The notes below the pieces were generated by a model. The model saw only the letters and a list, made by a program, of their open reading frames with translations, was not told where the DNA came from and searched no databases. Position numbers and translations under genes: made by a program. A DNA stretch of 40,622 bases from assembly GCA_020445405.1 (NCBI GenBank), contig JAGRGQ010000034.1:1-40622 (forward strand). The letters are read 5' to 3'. This document shows positions 27,527-36,533 of the stretch, in pieces (within the stretch, counting starts at the first letter, position 1; each line of letters opens with the position of its first letter). The DNA is from Gammaproteobacteria bacterium. GTDB lineage: Bacteria; Pseudomonadota; Gammaproteobacteria; Chromatiales; Chromatiaceae.

Positions 27527-29500
27527 ATGAAAAGATCCACTCTTCTACTGTCCACGCTGGGCCTATTTACCGGTCAGACCGCTGCCGGGGAAGCGACCGT
27601 TCTGGATACCGTGGTTGTCAGTGCCACCAGATCGGAGCAGACAAGCGTACCCACACCCGCCAGTATCTCAGTGATAAACGCGCAGGATATCGAGCGCAGC
27701 GGGGCCCGCAACATAGCCGAGCTGCTGCGTGGACGGGCGGGAATTCAGGTGCGGGACCGCTTCGGCGACGGCAGCAGCGGCGCGGTATTCGACCTGCGCG
27801 GCTTCGGCGAGACAGCCGGTTCCAACACGCTGATCATGATCGACGGCAGACGCCTGAACAACAGTACCGATATCGCGGCGCCGGATCTGGCCACCGTTGC
27901 ACTGAAGAATATCGAGCGCATCGAGATTGTGCAGGGCAGTGCCGGTACGCTGTTTGGAAACCAGGCGGTCGGCGGCGTCATCAATATCATCACCCGCACA
28001 CCGCAGGAGTTCCATGCGGATCTCGATGTGACCGCGGGCAGCTATAACAGCCGCACCATCACGGCATCGGTCAGCGACCGCCTGGAGAGTGGCCTGGCGT
28101 ATCGTCTGGCGGCAGAGACCCGCGACAGCGACAACTACCGGGATAACAATACGCTGGAGTACGACAATCTGGTGGGACGCATCGATTACAATTATGCCGG
28201 TGGCAGCGTGTTTGCGGAGATCCACAAAACCCACGAAGCGCTGGAGACGCCGGGCGGGCTGTTTGCCGATGAACTGGAGCGGGACCGCCGGCAGTCCATC
28301 GCGGTTTATGCCGACGATTTTCAGGACACCCATACCGTTCTGGGCAGGGTCGGTCTGAACCATGACCTGAATGACCGCTGGTCGCTGAATATGGAGCTGG
28401 CTTATCGGGATGTGGAGCGGGATTTTGCCAACAGTTTTCGCAGCGGCGTCCAGCCGCCCGCGAACCAGACCCGGGATGTCTACACGTTCACGCCGCGTCT
28501 GGTGGGCGTGGTACCGATGAACGGTGGCGAAGCCCAGTTCACCATCGGTGCAGACCTGGAATGGACCGACTACTTCCTGCGCAGCGCTTTGGGCACCCAG
28601 GAGGTGGATCAGCGCATCTACTCGTACTATCTGCAGGGGGTTGTACCCCTCAACGCGGCGTGGTCGGTTACCGCAGGCGCCCGCAGCGCCCGGGTCGCGA
28701 ATCATATAACCGCAGTCAACGCCTTCCCACCCAGCCCGTATGCCGGCGGCGAAAATCTGGATGACGAGATCACGGTCGGGACCCTGGGATTGGTGTTTCG
28801 CCCCAATCGCGCCTGGCGTCTGTTTGTCCGCGCCGACGAGAATTTCCGCTTTGCCAAAGTCGATGAACACACCGATGCGGGCAGCGGTCCGACCGGGTTG
28901 AAAAACCAGACCGGGATCTCCTACGAGTTGGGCGGCGAGTGGAGCGGGGCGTATGGCGGTTTCAAGGCCACCGCCTATGAGCTGAAACTGGAGGATGAGA
29001 TCAGCTACGATACCTCACTGTTCAAAAATGTAAACCTGGATTCCACCACGCGCAGGGGCGTGATGCTGGAAGCCACCGCGCAGTTGCACCGCGATGTCGA
29101 CATCGGCGTCAACTACCACTTTGTTGACGCCAAGACTGATACCGGCTCGTTTGCCGGGAACCGGGTGCCGCTGGTGGCAAGGCATAGTGCGACGCTGCTG
29201 CTCGACTACCGTCCGGTTCACGATCTGAATCTGCATTCCGAGATCCGATATGTGGGCGATCAGGTGTTGGGCGGTGACTTCGCCAACGATTTTCCCGAGC
29301 TGGACGGGTTTACCCTGGTGAACCTCAGCGCAGAGTACCGGATCGACGGTTGGCGCCTCGGGGCCAAGGTGAACAATCTGTTCGACCGGGAGTACAGCGA
29401 AACCGGGTCGACCGGGTATACCGCGGGCTTCGTATTGGCCGATGCCTATTTTCCCGCGCCCGGGCGCAACTTCTGGGTTACCGCAGGTTACGACTTTTAA
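27527..29500 (+). CDS. btuB: TonB-dependent outer-membrane receptor, probable cobalamin transporter BtuB
   Basis: Encodes 657 residues: signal peptide of about 20 residues, a TonB box DTVVVSA at 27-33, the plug domain (PASISVINAQDIERSGARNIAELLRGRAGIQVRDR through GTLFGNQAVGGVINIITR), then a 22-strand barrel ending in NFWVTAGYDF with the terminal Phe required for outer-membrane insertion. The receptor type alone could be for siderophores or vitamin B12, but the cobalamin riboswitch directly upstream argues strongly for cobalamin or cobinamide. No periplasmic binding protein or ABC genes follow, so the rest of the uptake system lies elsewhere. GGGGA precedes the ATG by 6 nt. Confidence 0.9.
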   Translation: MKRSTLLLSTLGLFTGQTAAGEATVLDTVVVSATRSEQTSVPTPASISVINAQDIERSGARNIAELLRGRAGIQVRDRFGDGSSGAVFDLRGFGETAGSNTLIMIDGRRLNNSTDIAAPDLATVALKNIERIEIVQGSAGTLFGNQAVGGVINIITRTPQEFHADLDVTAGSYNSRTITASVSDRLESGLAYRLAAETRDSDNYRDNNTLEYDNLVGRIDYNYAGGSVFAEIHKTHEALETPGGLFADELERDRRQSIAVYADDFQDTHTVLGRVGLNHDLNDRWSLNMELAYRDVERDFANSFRSGVQPPANQTRDVYTFTPRLVGVVPMNGGEAQFTIGADLEWTDYFLRSALGTQEVDQRIYSYYLQGVVPLNAAWSVTAGARSARVANHITAVNAFPPSPYAGGENLDDEITVGTLGLVFRPNRAWRLFVRADENFRFAKVDEHTDAGSGPTGLKNQTGISYELGGEWSGAYGGFKATAYELKLEDEISYDTSLFKNVNLDSTTRRGVMLEATAQLHRDVDIGVNYHFVDAKTDTGSFAGNRVPLVARHSATLLLDYRPVHDLNLHSEIRYVGDQVLGGDFANDFPELDGFTLVNLSAEYRIDGWRLGAKVNNLFDREYSETGSTGYTAGFVLADAYFPAPGRNFWVTAGYDF

Positions 29501-29562
29501 CTCTGGACAGGCCCGGAAATTCCGCCGGATGAATTTAACAGTGTCCGGGTCGTGCATGCCAC

Positions 29563-29591
29563 GAAACGTTACCTGAGCAAATTAACGTTTC
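29563..29591. promoter_or_regulatory. Inverted repeat between btuB and the AhpD-like gene
   Basis: GAAACGTTA and TAACGTTTC are perfect 9-bp arms separated by 11 nt, in the 197-bp gap before the AhpD-like gene, about 107 bp upstream of its ATG. It may be an operator. No U tract follows, so it is not an intrinsic terminator for btuB. Confidence 0.5.
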
Positions 29592-29697
29592 ATGACAGGG
29601 TCGACGTGATGTTGCAGTCCCGGTTTGAACCCTGCGGGCAAGGCGGGCATTATGTTCACCAACAGGCGCCCGCCTGAATTTTTTCCGGAGCAAGCAG

Positions 29698-30276
29698 ATG
29701 ACGGACATGCCAATCAGCCGATTTCCAATTCCCGCCCTGGAGCAACTGCCTGACGATGTCAGGGAGAGAATTCTGCAGGTGCAGCAGAAAACCGGATTCG
29801 TTCCCAACGTATTCCTTGCGCTCAGCTGGCGTCCCGATGAATTCCGCGCATTCTTCGCTTACCACGATGCGCTGATGGAGAAGGAGGGGGGATTGTCCAA
29901 GGGCGAACGCGAGATGATCGTGGTGGCGACTTCCAGTCTCAACCAGTGCAGCTACTGCGTGGTGGCGCACGGCGCGATTCTGCGCATTCGTGAAAAGAGT
30001 CCGTTGCTTGCGGATCAGGTTGCCAGTAACTACCGCAAGGCCGATATCACGCCGCGTCAGAAAGTCATGCTCGATTTTGCGGTTAAGGTCTCCCAGCAGG
30101 CCTACAGCCTGTGCGAAAACGATATGCAGACGCTGCATCAGCAGGGATTCTCGGACGACGATATCTGGGATATCGCTGCGATCTCAGCCTTTTTCGGGCT
30201 CTCCAACCGCATGGCCAATCTGTCCAACATGCGCCCGAACGACGAATTCTATCTGATGGGACGCTTACCAAGATAG
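29698..30276 (+). CDS. AhpD/carboxymuconolactone decarboxylase-like, peroxidase-related protein
   Basis: Encodes 192 residues of the peroxidase-related branch of the AhpD family. The redox motif CSYCVVAH has Cys84, Cys87 and His91, and the protein opens with SRFPIPALEQLPDDVRERILQVQQKTGFVPNVF, typical of the group. Members reduce peroxides or disulfides in the cytoplasm, but the physiological partner is unclear for this subgroup. GGAG stands 8 nt before the ATG. The DUF1499 gene starts 20 nt after its stop and is probably co-transcribed. An inverted repeat lies upstream. Confidence 0.9.
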   Translation: MTDMPISRFPIPALEQLPDDVRERILQVQQKTGFVPNVFLALSWRPDEFRAFFAYHDALMEKEGGLSKGEREMIVVATSSLNQCSYCVVAHGAILRIREKSPLLADQVASNYRKADITPRQKVMLDFAVKVSQQAYSLCENDMQTLHQQGFSDDDIWDIAAISAFFGLSNRMANLSNMRPNDEFYLMGRLPR

Positions 30277-30296
30277 AGATCAAGGGGTCAGAACAG

Positions 30297-30752
30297 TTGA
30301 AAACCCTGATTGCGTTGATTTTCGCAGGGTTGTCGGTTACGTTGATTTCCGCTTACGGAGGGGAGGGGAGCAATCGAAATATGCAGAGCAGATTCAGCGT
30401 CTGTCCTGATACGCCCAATTGCGTCTCTTCCAGAAGCCGGCCGGGCAGAAACCATATCGACCCTATCGATTACACCGGTACCCTGGAGAGTGCAAGGCTG
30501 CGGCTGCTGGAGGTCATCACGGATTTTTCCCGTGCCCGGGTGGTGCGGGAGGAGAGCGCCTATCTGCATGTGATATTCACTTCGCTGCTGTTCCGGTTTG
30601 ACGACGATGCGGAGTTCGAGTTCGACGACGATGCAAAGCTGATTCATCTGAAATCCGCGTCACGCACCGGCTATTTCGATTTCGGGGTGAATCGGCGCCG
30701 TTTGGAAACCATTCGGGAGAAGTTCAACCAACTGTCGGGGCCAATGACGTGA
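30297..30752 (+). CDS. DUF1499 family protein, secreted or membrane-anchored
   Basis: Encodes 151 residues from a TTG at 30297, preceded by AAGGGG. The N-terminus LKTLIALIFAGLSVTLISAYGG is a signal peptide or anchor, and the body has the DUF1499 signature FSVCPDTPNCVSSRS, followed by LESARLRLLEVITDFSRARVVREESAYLHVIFTSLLFRFDDDAEFEFDDDAKLIHLKSASRTGYFDFGVNRRR. The open frame extends upstream to 30111 inside the AhpD-like gene but that part is not expected. The function of the family is unknown. It follows the AhpD-like gene closely. Confidence 0.85.
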   Translation: MKTLIALIFAGLSVTLISAYGGEGSNRNMQSRFSVCPDTPNCVSSRSRPGRNHIDPIDYTGTLESARLRLLEVITDFSRARVVREESAYLHVIFTSLLFRFDDDAEFEFDDDAKLIHLKSASRTGYFDFGVNRRRLETIREKFNQLSGPMT

Positions 30753-30861
30753 AGTGCAACGTTTGGATTCGGAATGCCGCGCTGTTTGCATACGTTGCTG
30801 ATCCTTTTACTATCTCATTCAACTGTTCGCAAAGAACGACGCTTGTCAGGAATTCGAGATT

Positions 30862-31962
30862 TTGAAAACAGACAACCAAGCCGATTTTGTCCACGACAGC
30901 CCCGAGGCGGTGGGCGTACTGCTCACCAACCTGGGCACCCCCGATTCCTGCGCAACCTCTGATGTGAGACGTTATCTCAAGGAGTTTCTGTGGGATCCCC
31001 GTGTGGTGGAGATGCCGCGAGTGCTGTGGTGGCCGCTGCTCAACCTGGTGATTCTCAACACCCGACCGCGCCGTTCCGCGGCGGCATACGAGAAAGTGTG
31101 GAGCGATGCCGGTTCGCCGTTACTGGTCATATCACGCCAACAGGCCGATGCGCTGCAGTCGATGCTGGACGCGGAGCTGCAGCAACCGGTAACAGTGGCT
31201 CTGGCCATGCGCTACGGCAACCCCTCCATCGCCGCCGGCCTGGAGGCACTGCGCCGGGCAGGGGCGCGCAGGATTCTCGTACTGCCGCTCTACCCGCAAT
31301 ATTCAGCTACCACGACCGCGTCGACTTTCGATGCGGTCTGCAAAGAACTGAGGGGATGGCGCTGGCTGCCGGAGCTGCGCTTCGTCAACCACTACCACGA
31401 CGATCCCGGATATATCTCCGCACTGGCGCAGAGCGTTAAAACGTTCTGGCAGACAAACGGCGAACCGGACAAGCTGTTGATGTCGTTCCATGGTATTCCG
31501 CGGGACTATTTTCTCGCCGGCGACCCCTATTTCTGCGAATGCCAGAAAACAGGCCGACTGCTCGCCGAAGCGCTCGGACTCTCCGCTGACCGCTGGCAGA
31601 TCAGCTTCCAGTCCCGTCTCGGGCCCAGGCAGTGGCTGCAGCCCTACACCGACAAGAGTTTGAAGATGCTGGCAAAATCCGGTATCAAAACGATTCACGT
31701 CATCTGTCCGGGCTTCAGCGCCGACTGTCTGGAGACGCTGGAGGAGATTGCGGTTGAAAACCGGGATCTGTTTCTTGCAGCTGGCGGCGAGCGTTACGCC
31801 TATATTCCCTGCCTGAACAGCGACCCCTCGCATATGGAAATGCTGAAAAATCTTGTGTCACGCCATATTTCGGGTTGGGTGCCGGCACTGTCGGAAGCGG
31901 AGCGGGCGCAGGTGCTTCGGCAGCGTCGGGAACTGGCTGTGGCAATGGGGGCCGCAAACTGA
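30862..31962 (+). CDS. hemH: Ferrochelatase
   Basis: Encodes 366 residues of ferrochelatase, which inserts iron into protoporphyrin IX in the last step of heme synthesis. Family motifs: GVLLTNLGTPD at the start, LPLYPQYSATTTAST, the active-site His210 in LMSFHGIP, FQSRLGPRQWLQPYT, and the acidic SADCLETLEEI around 286-296 that lies at the metal path. The protein is somewhat longer than E. coli HemH (320). The start is TTG at 30862 with AGGA upstream; no ATG fits. It lies 109 bp after the DUF1499 gene and 52 bp before the GFA gene, all on the same strand. Confidence 0.95.
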   Translation: MKTDNQADFVHDSPEAVGVLLTNLGTPDSCATSDVRRYLKEFLWDPRVVEMPRVLWWPLLNLVILNTRPRRSAAAYEKVWSDAGSPLLVISRQQADALQSMLDAELQQPVTVALAMRYGNPSIAAGLEALRRAGARRILVLPLYPQYSATTTASTFDAVCKELRGWRWLPELRFVNHYHDDPGYISALAQSVKTFWQTNGEPDKLLMSFHGIPRDYFLAGDPYFCECQKTGRLLAEALGLSADRWQISFQSRLGPRQWLQPYTDKSLKMLAKSGIKTIHVICPGFSADCLETLEEIAVENRDLFLAAGGERYAYIPCLNSDPSHMEMLKNLVSRHISGWVPALSEAERAQVLRQRRELAVAMGAAN

Positions 31963-32014
31963 TTGGGTAAAGCCTGCATATATCCGGAATCTGTTTTTAT
32001 TGAGGAATATCACC

Positions 32015-32374
32015 ATGAGCCAGCACTACCAGGGCAGTTGTCACTGTGGCGCGGTAAAGTTCTCCTACACCGGCGAGGAGATAACCAGGGGGTTGCGCTG
32101 CAACTGCTCCATCTGTTCCCGCAAGGGCGCAATGATGAGCAGCGAAATCATCTCACCCGAGGCATTGAAGATTGATGCGGAAGAGGGCGCGCTGGGGCTT
32201 TACCAGTTCGGCGAAAAAACCGCCAGGCATTTCTTCTGCAAAAATTGCGGCATCTACACGTTTCATCAAACGGTCAGAAAACCGGGACACTACCGGGTAA
32301 ATCTGGGATGCCTCGACGGGGTGGATGTGTTTTCTCTTGACGCAGACGTGTTTGATGGCAAGCATCTGTTGTGA
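32015..32374 (+). CDS. GFA-family (glutathione-dependent formaldehyde-activating type) protein
   Basis: Encodes 119 residues with the Cys-rich zinc fold of the GFA domain: Cys9 and Cys11 (GSCHCGAV), Cys29, Cys31 and Cys34 (RCNCSICSRKG), and Cys75 and Cys78 (FFCKNCGIYTFH). Only a few members have been shown to act with glutathione and formaldehyde; most, including this one, have no known substrate. The ATG at 32015 has GAGGA about 9 nt upstream. It is the last of the rightward genes and converges with the ATPase gene. Confidence 0.9.
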   Translation: MSQHYQGSCHCGAVKFSYTGEEITRGLRCNCSICSRKGAMMSSEIISPEALKIDAEEGALGLYQFGEKTARHFFCKNCGIYTFHQTVRKPGHYRVNLGCLDGVDVFSLDADVFDGKHLL

Positions 32375-32386
32375 GCGGATGTTTTT

Positions 32387-32405
32387 TGTGCCGCGCAGCG
32401 GCACA
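32387..32405. terminator. Stem-loop between convergent genes
   Basis: TGTGCCGC-GCA-GCGGCACA is a perfect 8-bp stem in the 40-bp gap between the GFA gene and the ATPase gene. A T6 run lies before it on the plus strand rather than after, so it is not a canonical U-tract terminator in either direction; it may still end or protect both transcripts. Confidence 0.45.
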
Positions 32406-32414
32406 TCAACAATA

Positions 32415-35120
32415 TTACCGGCGGGCAACCCTCCGCATCAGATATTTCTCCGCCTCGACCACGAAAAAGACGCTGCAGGCGACGATCAGCATAATGCTCC
32501 AGGTCGCGGCGTCCAGACTGGTTGTGCTGAACAGCCGCTGCATCCAGGGCAGATAGGTGAACAGGAACTGGAAGCCGATTACCAGAGCGATTGCCAGCAG
32601 GACTTGCGCACTGCCCAAAAGCCCTTTGTGGGAAAAGGCCGACTGGCGGATGTAACGGGTGTTGAGCAGGTAGAACGCCTCAAACAGCACCAGTGTGTTG
32701 ACGGCAACGGTACGCGCGGTTTCGATGGTGCTGCCGCTGCTTTCCATCCACAGGAACAGGCCGAAGATGCCGCTCACCATCAACAGCGAGACGTAGAGTG
32801 TGCGCCAGATCAGGAAGCGCGAAAGTATCGCTTCGTTGGGATCCCGCGGCGGGCGCTGCATGATATCCCGCTCGGGTGGCTCGAATGCCAGTGAAAGCGC
32901 CAGGGTCACCGCTGTGATCATATTAACCCAGAGTATCTGTACCGGCGTGATCGGCAGTTGTTGTCCCAGTACGATAGCGGCCACCAGCGTGAACGCCTCG
33001 GCGCCGTTGGTGGGGAGTATGAACAGTATGGATTTCTTGATGTTGTCGTAGACGGTTCGGCCCTCCTCGACAGCGCTGATGATGGAGGCGAAGTTGTCGT
33101 CCGCAAGCACCATCTCCGCCGCCTCCTTGGCCACTTCGGTCCCCTTGATGCCCATCGCGACCCCGACGTCGGCCCGTTTCAGCGCGGGAGCATCGTTGAC
33201 ACCGTCTCCGGTCATGGCCAGCACCACGCCCCGTGACTGCAGCGCCTCCAGCAGGCGCAGCTTGTGCTCCGGGCTGGCCCGGGCAAAAACGTCCACCTGC
33301 AACACTTTTTCCCGCAGTTCATCTGCACTCATGTTTTCCAGTTCGCGTCCGGTCAACACCGGCCCGCCGACACCTATTCCCATCTGGGCGGCAATCGCCT
33401 GGGCGGTAACCGCGTGATCTCCGGTGATCATCTTTACCCGGATTCCGGCGCACTGGCACTGCCGCACCGCCTCCAGCGCCTCGCTGCGTGGAGGATCGAT
33501 GATGCCGACCAGTCCCAGCAGTGTCAGACCGCCGTCGACGTGATCGAAGAGCAGATCCCGCTGCCCGGTTTCGGCGGTTTTAAATGCAAGCGCCAGAATG
33601 CGCTGGCCGCGCCGTGCCATCTCGTCGATGCGATTCTCCCAATAGACGATGTCCAGTGGATGGTCTTCCCCCAGCGTGCGCTGCTGATTGCACATCTCCA
33701 GTATGCGTTCAGGCGCGCCTTTCAGGTAGATGAAGCCGTGACCCGCATGGTCGTGATGCAGCGTGGCCATGAAGCGATGTTCGGACTCGAAGGGGATCGT
33801 GTCCATGCGCGGCAGCGCTTCTGCCTGAAACAGCTGGTCGAGCCCGCATTTCATCGCCAGGGTCAGCATCGCCCCCTCAGTCGGGTCGCCGCTCAGATTC
33901 CATTCGTCGCCGGAAAGGGTAAGCGCCGCATCGTTGCAGAGCAGGCCGGCCCGGGCCAGTTCGGTCAGTTCGGGAACCTCTTCCGGATCCACGTCGATGC
34001 CGTTCAGCTGCACGCTGCCGTGGGGGTTGTAGCCGACCCCGGTCACGTCCAGCAGAGAGCGGCTGGTGGCGATGGTCTGGACGGTCATCTCGTTGCGGGT
34101 GAGCGTGCCGGTCTTGTCCGAGCAGACCACGGACACCGTACCCAGCGTCTCTACCGCGGGCAGCAGCCGGATGATGCCGTTGCGTGCCGCCATGCGTTGC
34201 ACGCCGATGGCCAGCGTGATGGTGATGATGGCCGGCAGCCCCTCGGGAATGGCGGCGACCGCCAGTCCGACCGCGGCCAGAAACATCTCCTCCGCGGTGT
34301 TGCTCCAGATCAGAACGCCATAAGCTGAAGTGAGCAGCGCGAGCACCAGAATCACGGCGGTGAGGCGCCTGCCGAAAATCGCGATCTGGCGCAGCAGCGG
34401 TGTGGTGAGCTGGCTGACCTCTCCCAGCAGCGCACTGATGTGGCCGATTTCGGTGTCAATGCCGGTTGCCACGACAATCCCGGCGCCGTTGCCGTAGGTG
34501 ACCAGCGTGCCGGCGAAGGCCATACAGCTGCGGTCGCCCAGAACGGCGCTCTCCGCCACCGGTTCAGTGGATTTCTCCACCGCTACCGACTCTCCGGTCA
34601 GGGCTGCCTCTTCGATCTGCAGATGCTTGCAGCGGAACAGGCGAAGATCGGCGGGAACCTTGTCTCCCGACTGCAGCAGCACCACATCCCCGGGGACCAG
34701 CTGTTCCGCGGGAATCACGCTTTGACGGCGGTTTCGCAAAACCGTCGCCTGGGGCGAGAGCAGGTTGCGGATCGCATCCAGCGCTTTCTCCGCCTTGCCC
34801 TCCTGTACATACCCCACCAGCGCGTTTATCAACACCACCGCCAGTATCACGCCGGTGTCGACCCAGTGCGCCAGCAGCCCGGTAACCACGGCCGCCGACA
34901 GCAGCACATAGATCAGGACATTGTTGAACTGTGAGAGAAACCTGAGCACGGGCGTGCGTCGCTTGGGCGGGGGCAGCCGGTTCGGGCCGCAGCGCTCCAG
35001 GCGGCGTACGGCTTCCTCCTGCTGCAGCCCCATCCGGTCGCCCGAAAGCATCTGCAGCGCTTCGTCCGTATCCAGGATATGCCATACTCTGCCCGGACTT
35101 CGCGGGCGTTTGGTTTTCAT
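32415..35120 (-). CDS. P2-type cation-transporting ATPase
   Basis: Encodes 901 residues from the ATG at 35120 (MKTKRPRSPGRVWHILDTDEAL); the frame runs to 35237 but AGGG upstream of this ATG and the family start favour it. Domains: N-terminal cation ATPase domain, actuator with EEAALTGES, TM4 with AAIPEGLPAII, phosphorylation site Asp335 (CSDKTGTLT), nucleotide domain with LKGAPERILEMC, hinge TGDGVNDAPALKRADVGVAMG, and a final six-helix region. It resembles Ca2+ pumps of the SERCA/PacL type, but the TM6 motif reads WVNMITAVTLAL: the Asp that binds Ca2+ in SERCA (VNLVTDG) is Ala here. The transported ion is thus uncertain. It is monocistronic. Confidence 0.9.
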   Translation of the reverse strand: MKTKRPRSPGRVWHILDTDEALQMLSGDRMGLQQEEAVRRLERCGPNRLPPPKRRTPVLRFLSQFNNVLIYVLLSAAVVTGLLAHWVDTGVILAVVLINALVGYVQEGKAEKALDAIRNLLSPQATVLRNRRQSVIPAEQLVPGDVVLLQSGDKVPADLRLFRCKHLQIEEAALTGESVAVEKSTEPVAESAVLGDRSCMAFAGTLVTYGNGAGIVVATGIDTEIGHISALLGEVSQLTTPLLRQIAIFGRRLTAVILVLALLTSAYGVLIWSNTAEEMFLAAVGLAVAAIPEGLPAIITITLAIGVQRMAARNGIIRLLPAVETLGTVSVVCSDKTGTLTRNEMTVQTIATSRSLLDVTGVGYNPHGSVQLNGIDVDPEEVPELTELARAGLLCNDAALTLSGDEWNLSGDPTEGAMLTLAMKCGLDQLFQAEALPRMDTIPFESEHRFMATLHHDHAGHGFIYLKGAPERILEMCNQQRTLGEDHPLDIVYWENRIDEMARRGQRILALAFKTAETGQRDLLFDHVDGGLTLLGLVGIIDPPRSEALEAVRQCQCAGIRVKMITGDHAVTAQAIAAQMGIGVGGPVLTGRELENMSADELREKVLQVDVFARASPEHKLRLLEALQSRGVVLAMTGDGVNDAPALKRADVGVAMGIKGTEVAKEAAEMVLADDNFASIISAVEEGRTVYDNIKKSILFILPTNGAEAFTLVAAIVLGQQLPITPVQILWVNMITAVTLALSLAFEPPERDIMQRPPRDPNEAILSRFLIWRTLYVSLLMVSGIFGLFLWMESSGSTIETARTVAVNTLVLFEAFYLLNTRYIRQSAFSHKGLLGSAQVLLAIALVIGFQFLFTYLPWMQRLFSTTSLDAATWSIMLIVACSVFFVVEAEKYLMRRVARR

Positions 35121-35437
35121 CGCGTTCGACCCTACTCTGTCAGCGTGGAGCAGTCGTCGTATCTTCGGGTTCCGGATCCTGCAAACAGGGATAAACGGTA
35201 TGTAATCCAGCATATAGACTGATTTCTGGCCGGACAAGATTTTGCGTTCGATTCAATGACGATGGGCAGGAAGAGAGCGAAAAACCGGTCTGGCCTTGCC
35301 GTTCAGAGCGAGCCGGGATATTGAAAATTTCCGTTACGCGTGAAATTTAACCCGCCGCGATCCGGCCGGATGCGGTTACCGGATGGAGAGCGGCCCGGGC
35401 TCAGGAGCAGCAGAAATATTTTGCAGTTTCTCAAACA
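35121..35437. other. Intergenic region between sufE and the cation ATPase gene
   Basis: This 317-bp stretch lies between two leftward genes. It should hold the ATPase promoter and the end of the sufE transcript. I see no intrinsic terminator and no clear -35/-10 pair, only a GC-rich segment near 35355-35400 with short CCGG repeats and an AT-rich segment at 35405-35435. Confidence 0.4.
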
Positions 35438-35872
35438 TCAGGCGATCTGGTGTGCGCCGGCCTCGAGCTCCCTGACCTGTTGTTTCATCAGTTCGACGAT
35501 GGCATAGACACCGAAGTGGCGGCTGGGAGAGAGGTTCTCGTCCAGGCCCAATCGGCGGAAGAGCTCATCCACATCCAGCGATTCGACCGCCGCGCCGGTT
35601 CTGCCCGAAACCAGTTCGATCAACAGCGCCAGCACCCCTTTGATGATACTGGTATCGCAGTCGCCGTGGAAACGGATCAGCGCAGGATCCGCCGGATCAC
35701 GATAGGCTTTGATCCACACCCGGCTCATGCATCCCTTGACCCTGTTACGCTCCGTCCGGTGGCTTTCGGGCAGCTGCGGCAGTTGCTCGCCCAACTCGAC
35801 CAGGTAGGCATAGCGCTGCTCCCAGTCACCCAGCAGATCGAAGGTTTCCACCATATCGTCAAGTCGATTCAT
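35438..35872 (-). CDS. sufE: Cysteine desulfuration protein SufE
   Basis: Encodes 144 residues of SufE, which takes persulfide sulfur from the cysteine desulfurase SufS and hands it to SufB. The persulfide-carrying cysteine is Cys48 in VKGCMSRVW, and the C-terminal LGLDENLSPSRHFGVYAIVELMKQQV is typical. The ATG at 35872 fits the family; a TTG at 35887 would add five residues. It lies on the same strand as sufBCD-sufT but 265 bp downstream, so it may have its own promoter. The partner gene sufS is not in the window. Confidence 0.93.
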   Translation of the reverse strand: MNRLDDMVETFDLLGDWEQRYAYLVELGEQLPQLPESHRTERNRVKGCMSRVWIKAYRDPADPALIRFHGDCDTSIIKGVLALLIELVSGRTGAAVESLDVDELFRRLGLDENLSPSRHFGVYAIVELMKQQVRELEAGAHQIA

Positions 35873-36137
35873 GGTTTCGTCCCGCAATCTGTCCCGAACG
35901 CCGCGCGAAGCGATGGACGGGAGAGTTTATTTGCCGACGCGGTTGCGGTCGCAAAAAAAGAGCCGGGGGCCAAGGACCGGGAGTCCGGGTTAAGTCGGTG
36001 GCTGCGCTGTTTGTTTCCGGGGAAAGTCTCTTTGTACCTCAGCCCGCTGTTCTTCGCCCCTGGCGGTTGTTTCATATAACACGGCGCTATTGCGCGTGGC
36101 AGTTTATCAGATTCATATGCTTGAAGACCGATCGTAC

Positions 36138-36533
36138 TCACAACAGCCCCAGTGTCAGCCGTGCATCCTCGCTGATGTGCTCCTGGCTCCAGGGGGGATC
36201 CCACACCAGATCCACCGCTACCTCGCTGACGCCGCGGACACCGCCCACCACGGCGCCGACCTGTCCCGGCAGTGAGCCCGCCACCGGGCAGGCCGGTGCG
36301 GTCAGGGTCATCTTGATCGAGACCCGCCGGTTGGCATCGATCGCGATGCCGTAGATCAATCCCAGATCGTATACATTTACCGGGATCTCCGGATCGTAGA
36401 CGGTTTTTATCGCGTCGACGATCTCCTGCCGCAGCTGCTCAGGATCGGTCTCCGCCGTTCCAGCCGGCCCGGCAGCAGGTTGCGTCCTCCTGTGCGAGAG
36501 TGAGCCGATTTTCTCTTTCAGCAGCTCAAACAT
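36138..36533 (-). CDS. sufT: SufT/DUF59-type iron-sulfur assembly protein (MIP18 family)
   Basis: Encodes 131 residues with the DUF59 (MIP18/PaaD-like) domain: IVDAIKTVYDPEIPVNVYDLGLIYGIAID and MTLTAPACPVAGSLPGQV contain the conserved DPE and the single reactive Cys of the TxxxCP motif. Such proteins help mature Fe-S proteins and are a regular part of extended suf operons. The ATG at 36533 overlaps the sufD stop by 8 nt; a GTG at 36542 is an alternative giving three more residues. The N-terminal 30 residues are a variable low-complexity linker. Confidence 0.9.
   Translation of the reverse strand: MFELLKEKIGSLSHRRTQPAAGPAGTAETDPEQLRQEIVDAIKTVYDPEIPVNVYDLGLIYGIAIDANRRVSIKMTLTAPACPVAGSLPGQVGAVVGGVRGVSEVAVDLVWDPPWSQEHISEDARLTLGLL

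Noticed and set aside
35953-35979. A7 run after a GC-rich segment as a terminator for sufT
   Set aside because: On the minus strand the T7 follows only short and poorly paired CCGG/GGAC stems; no stable stem abuts the T run.
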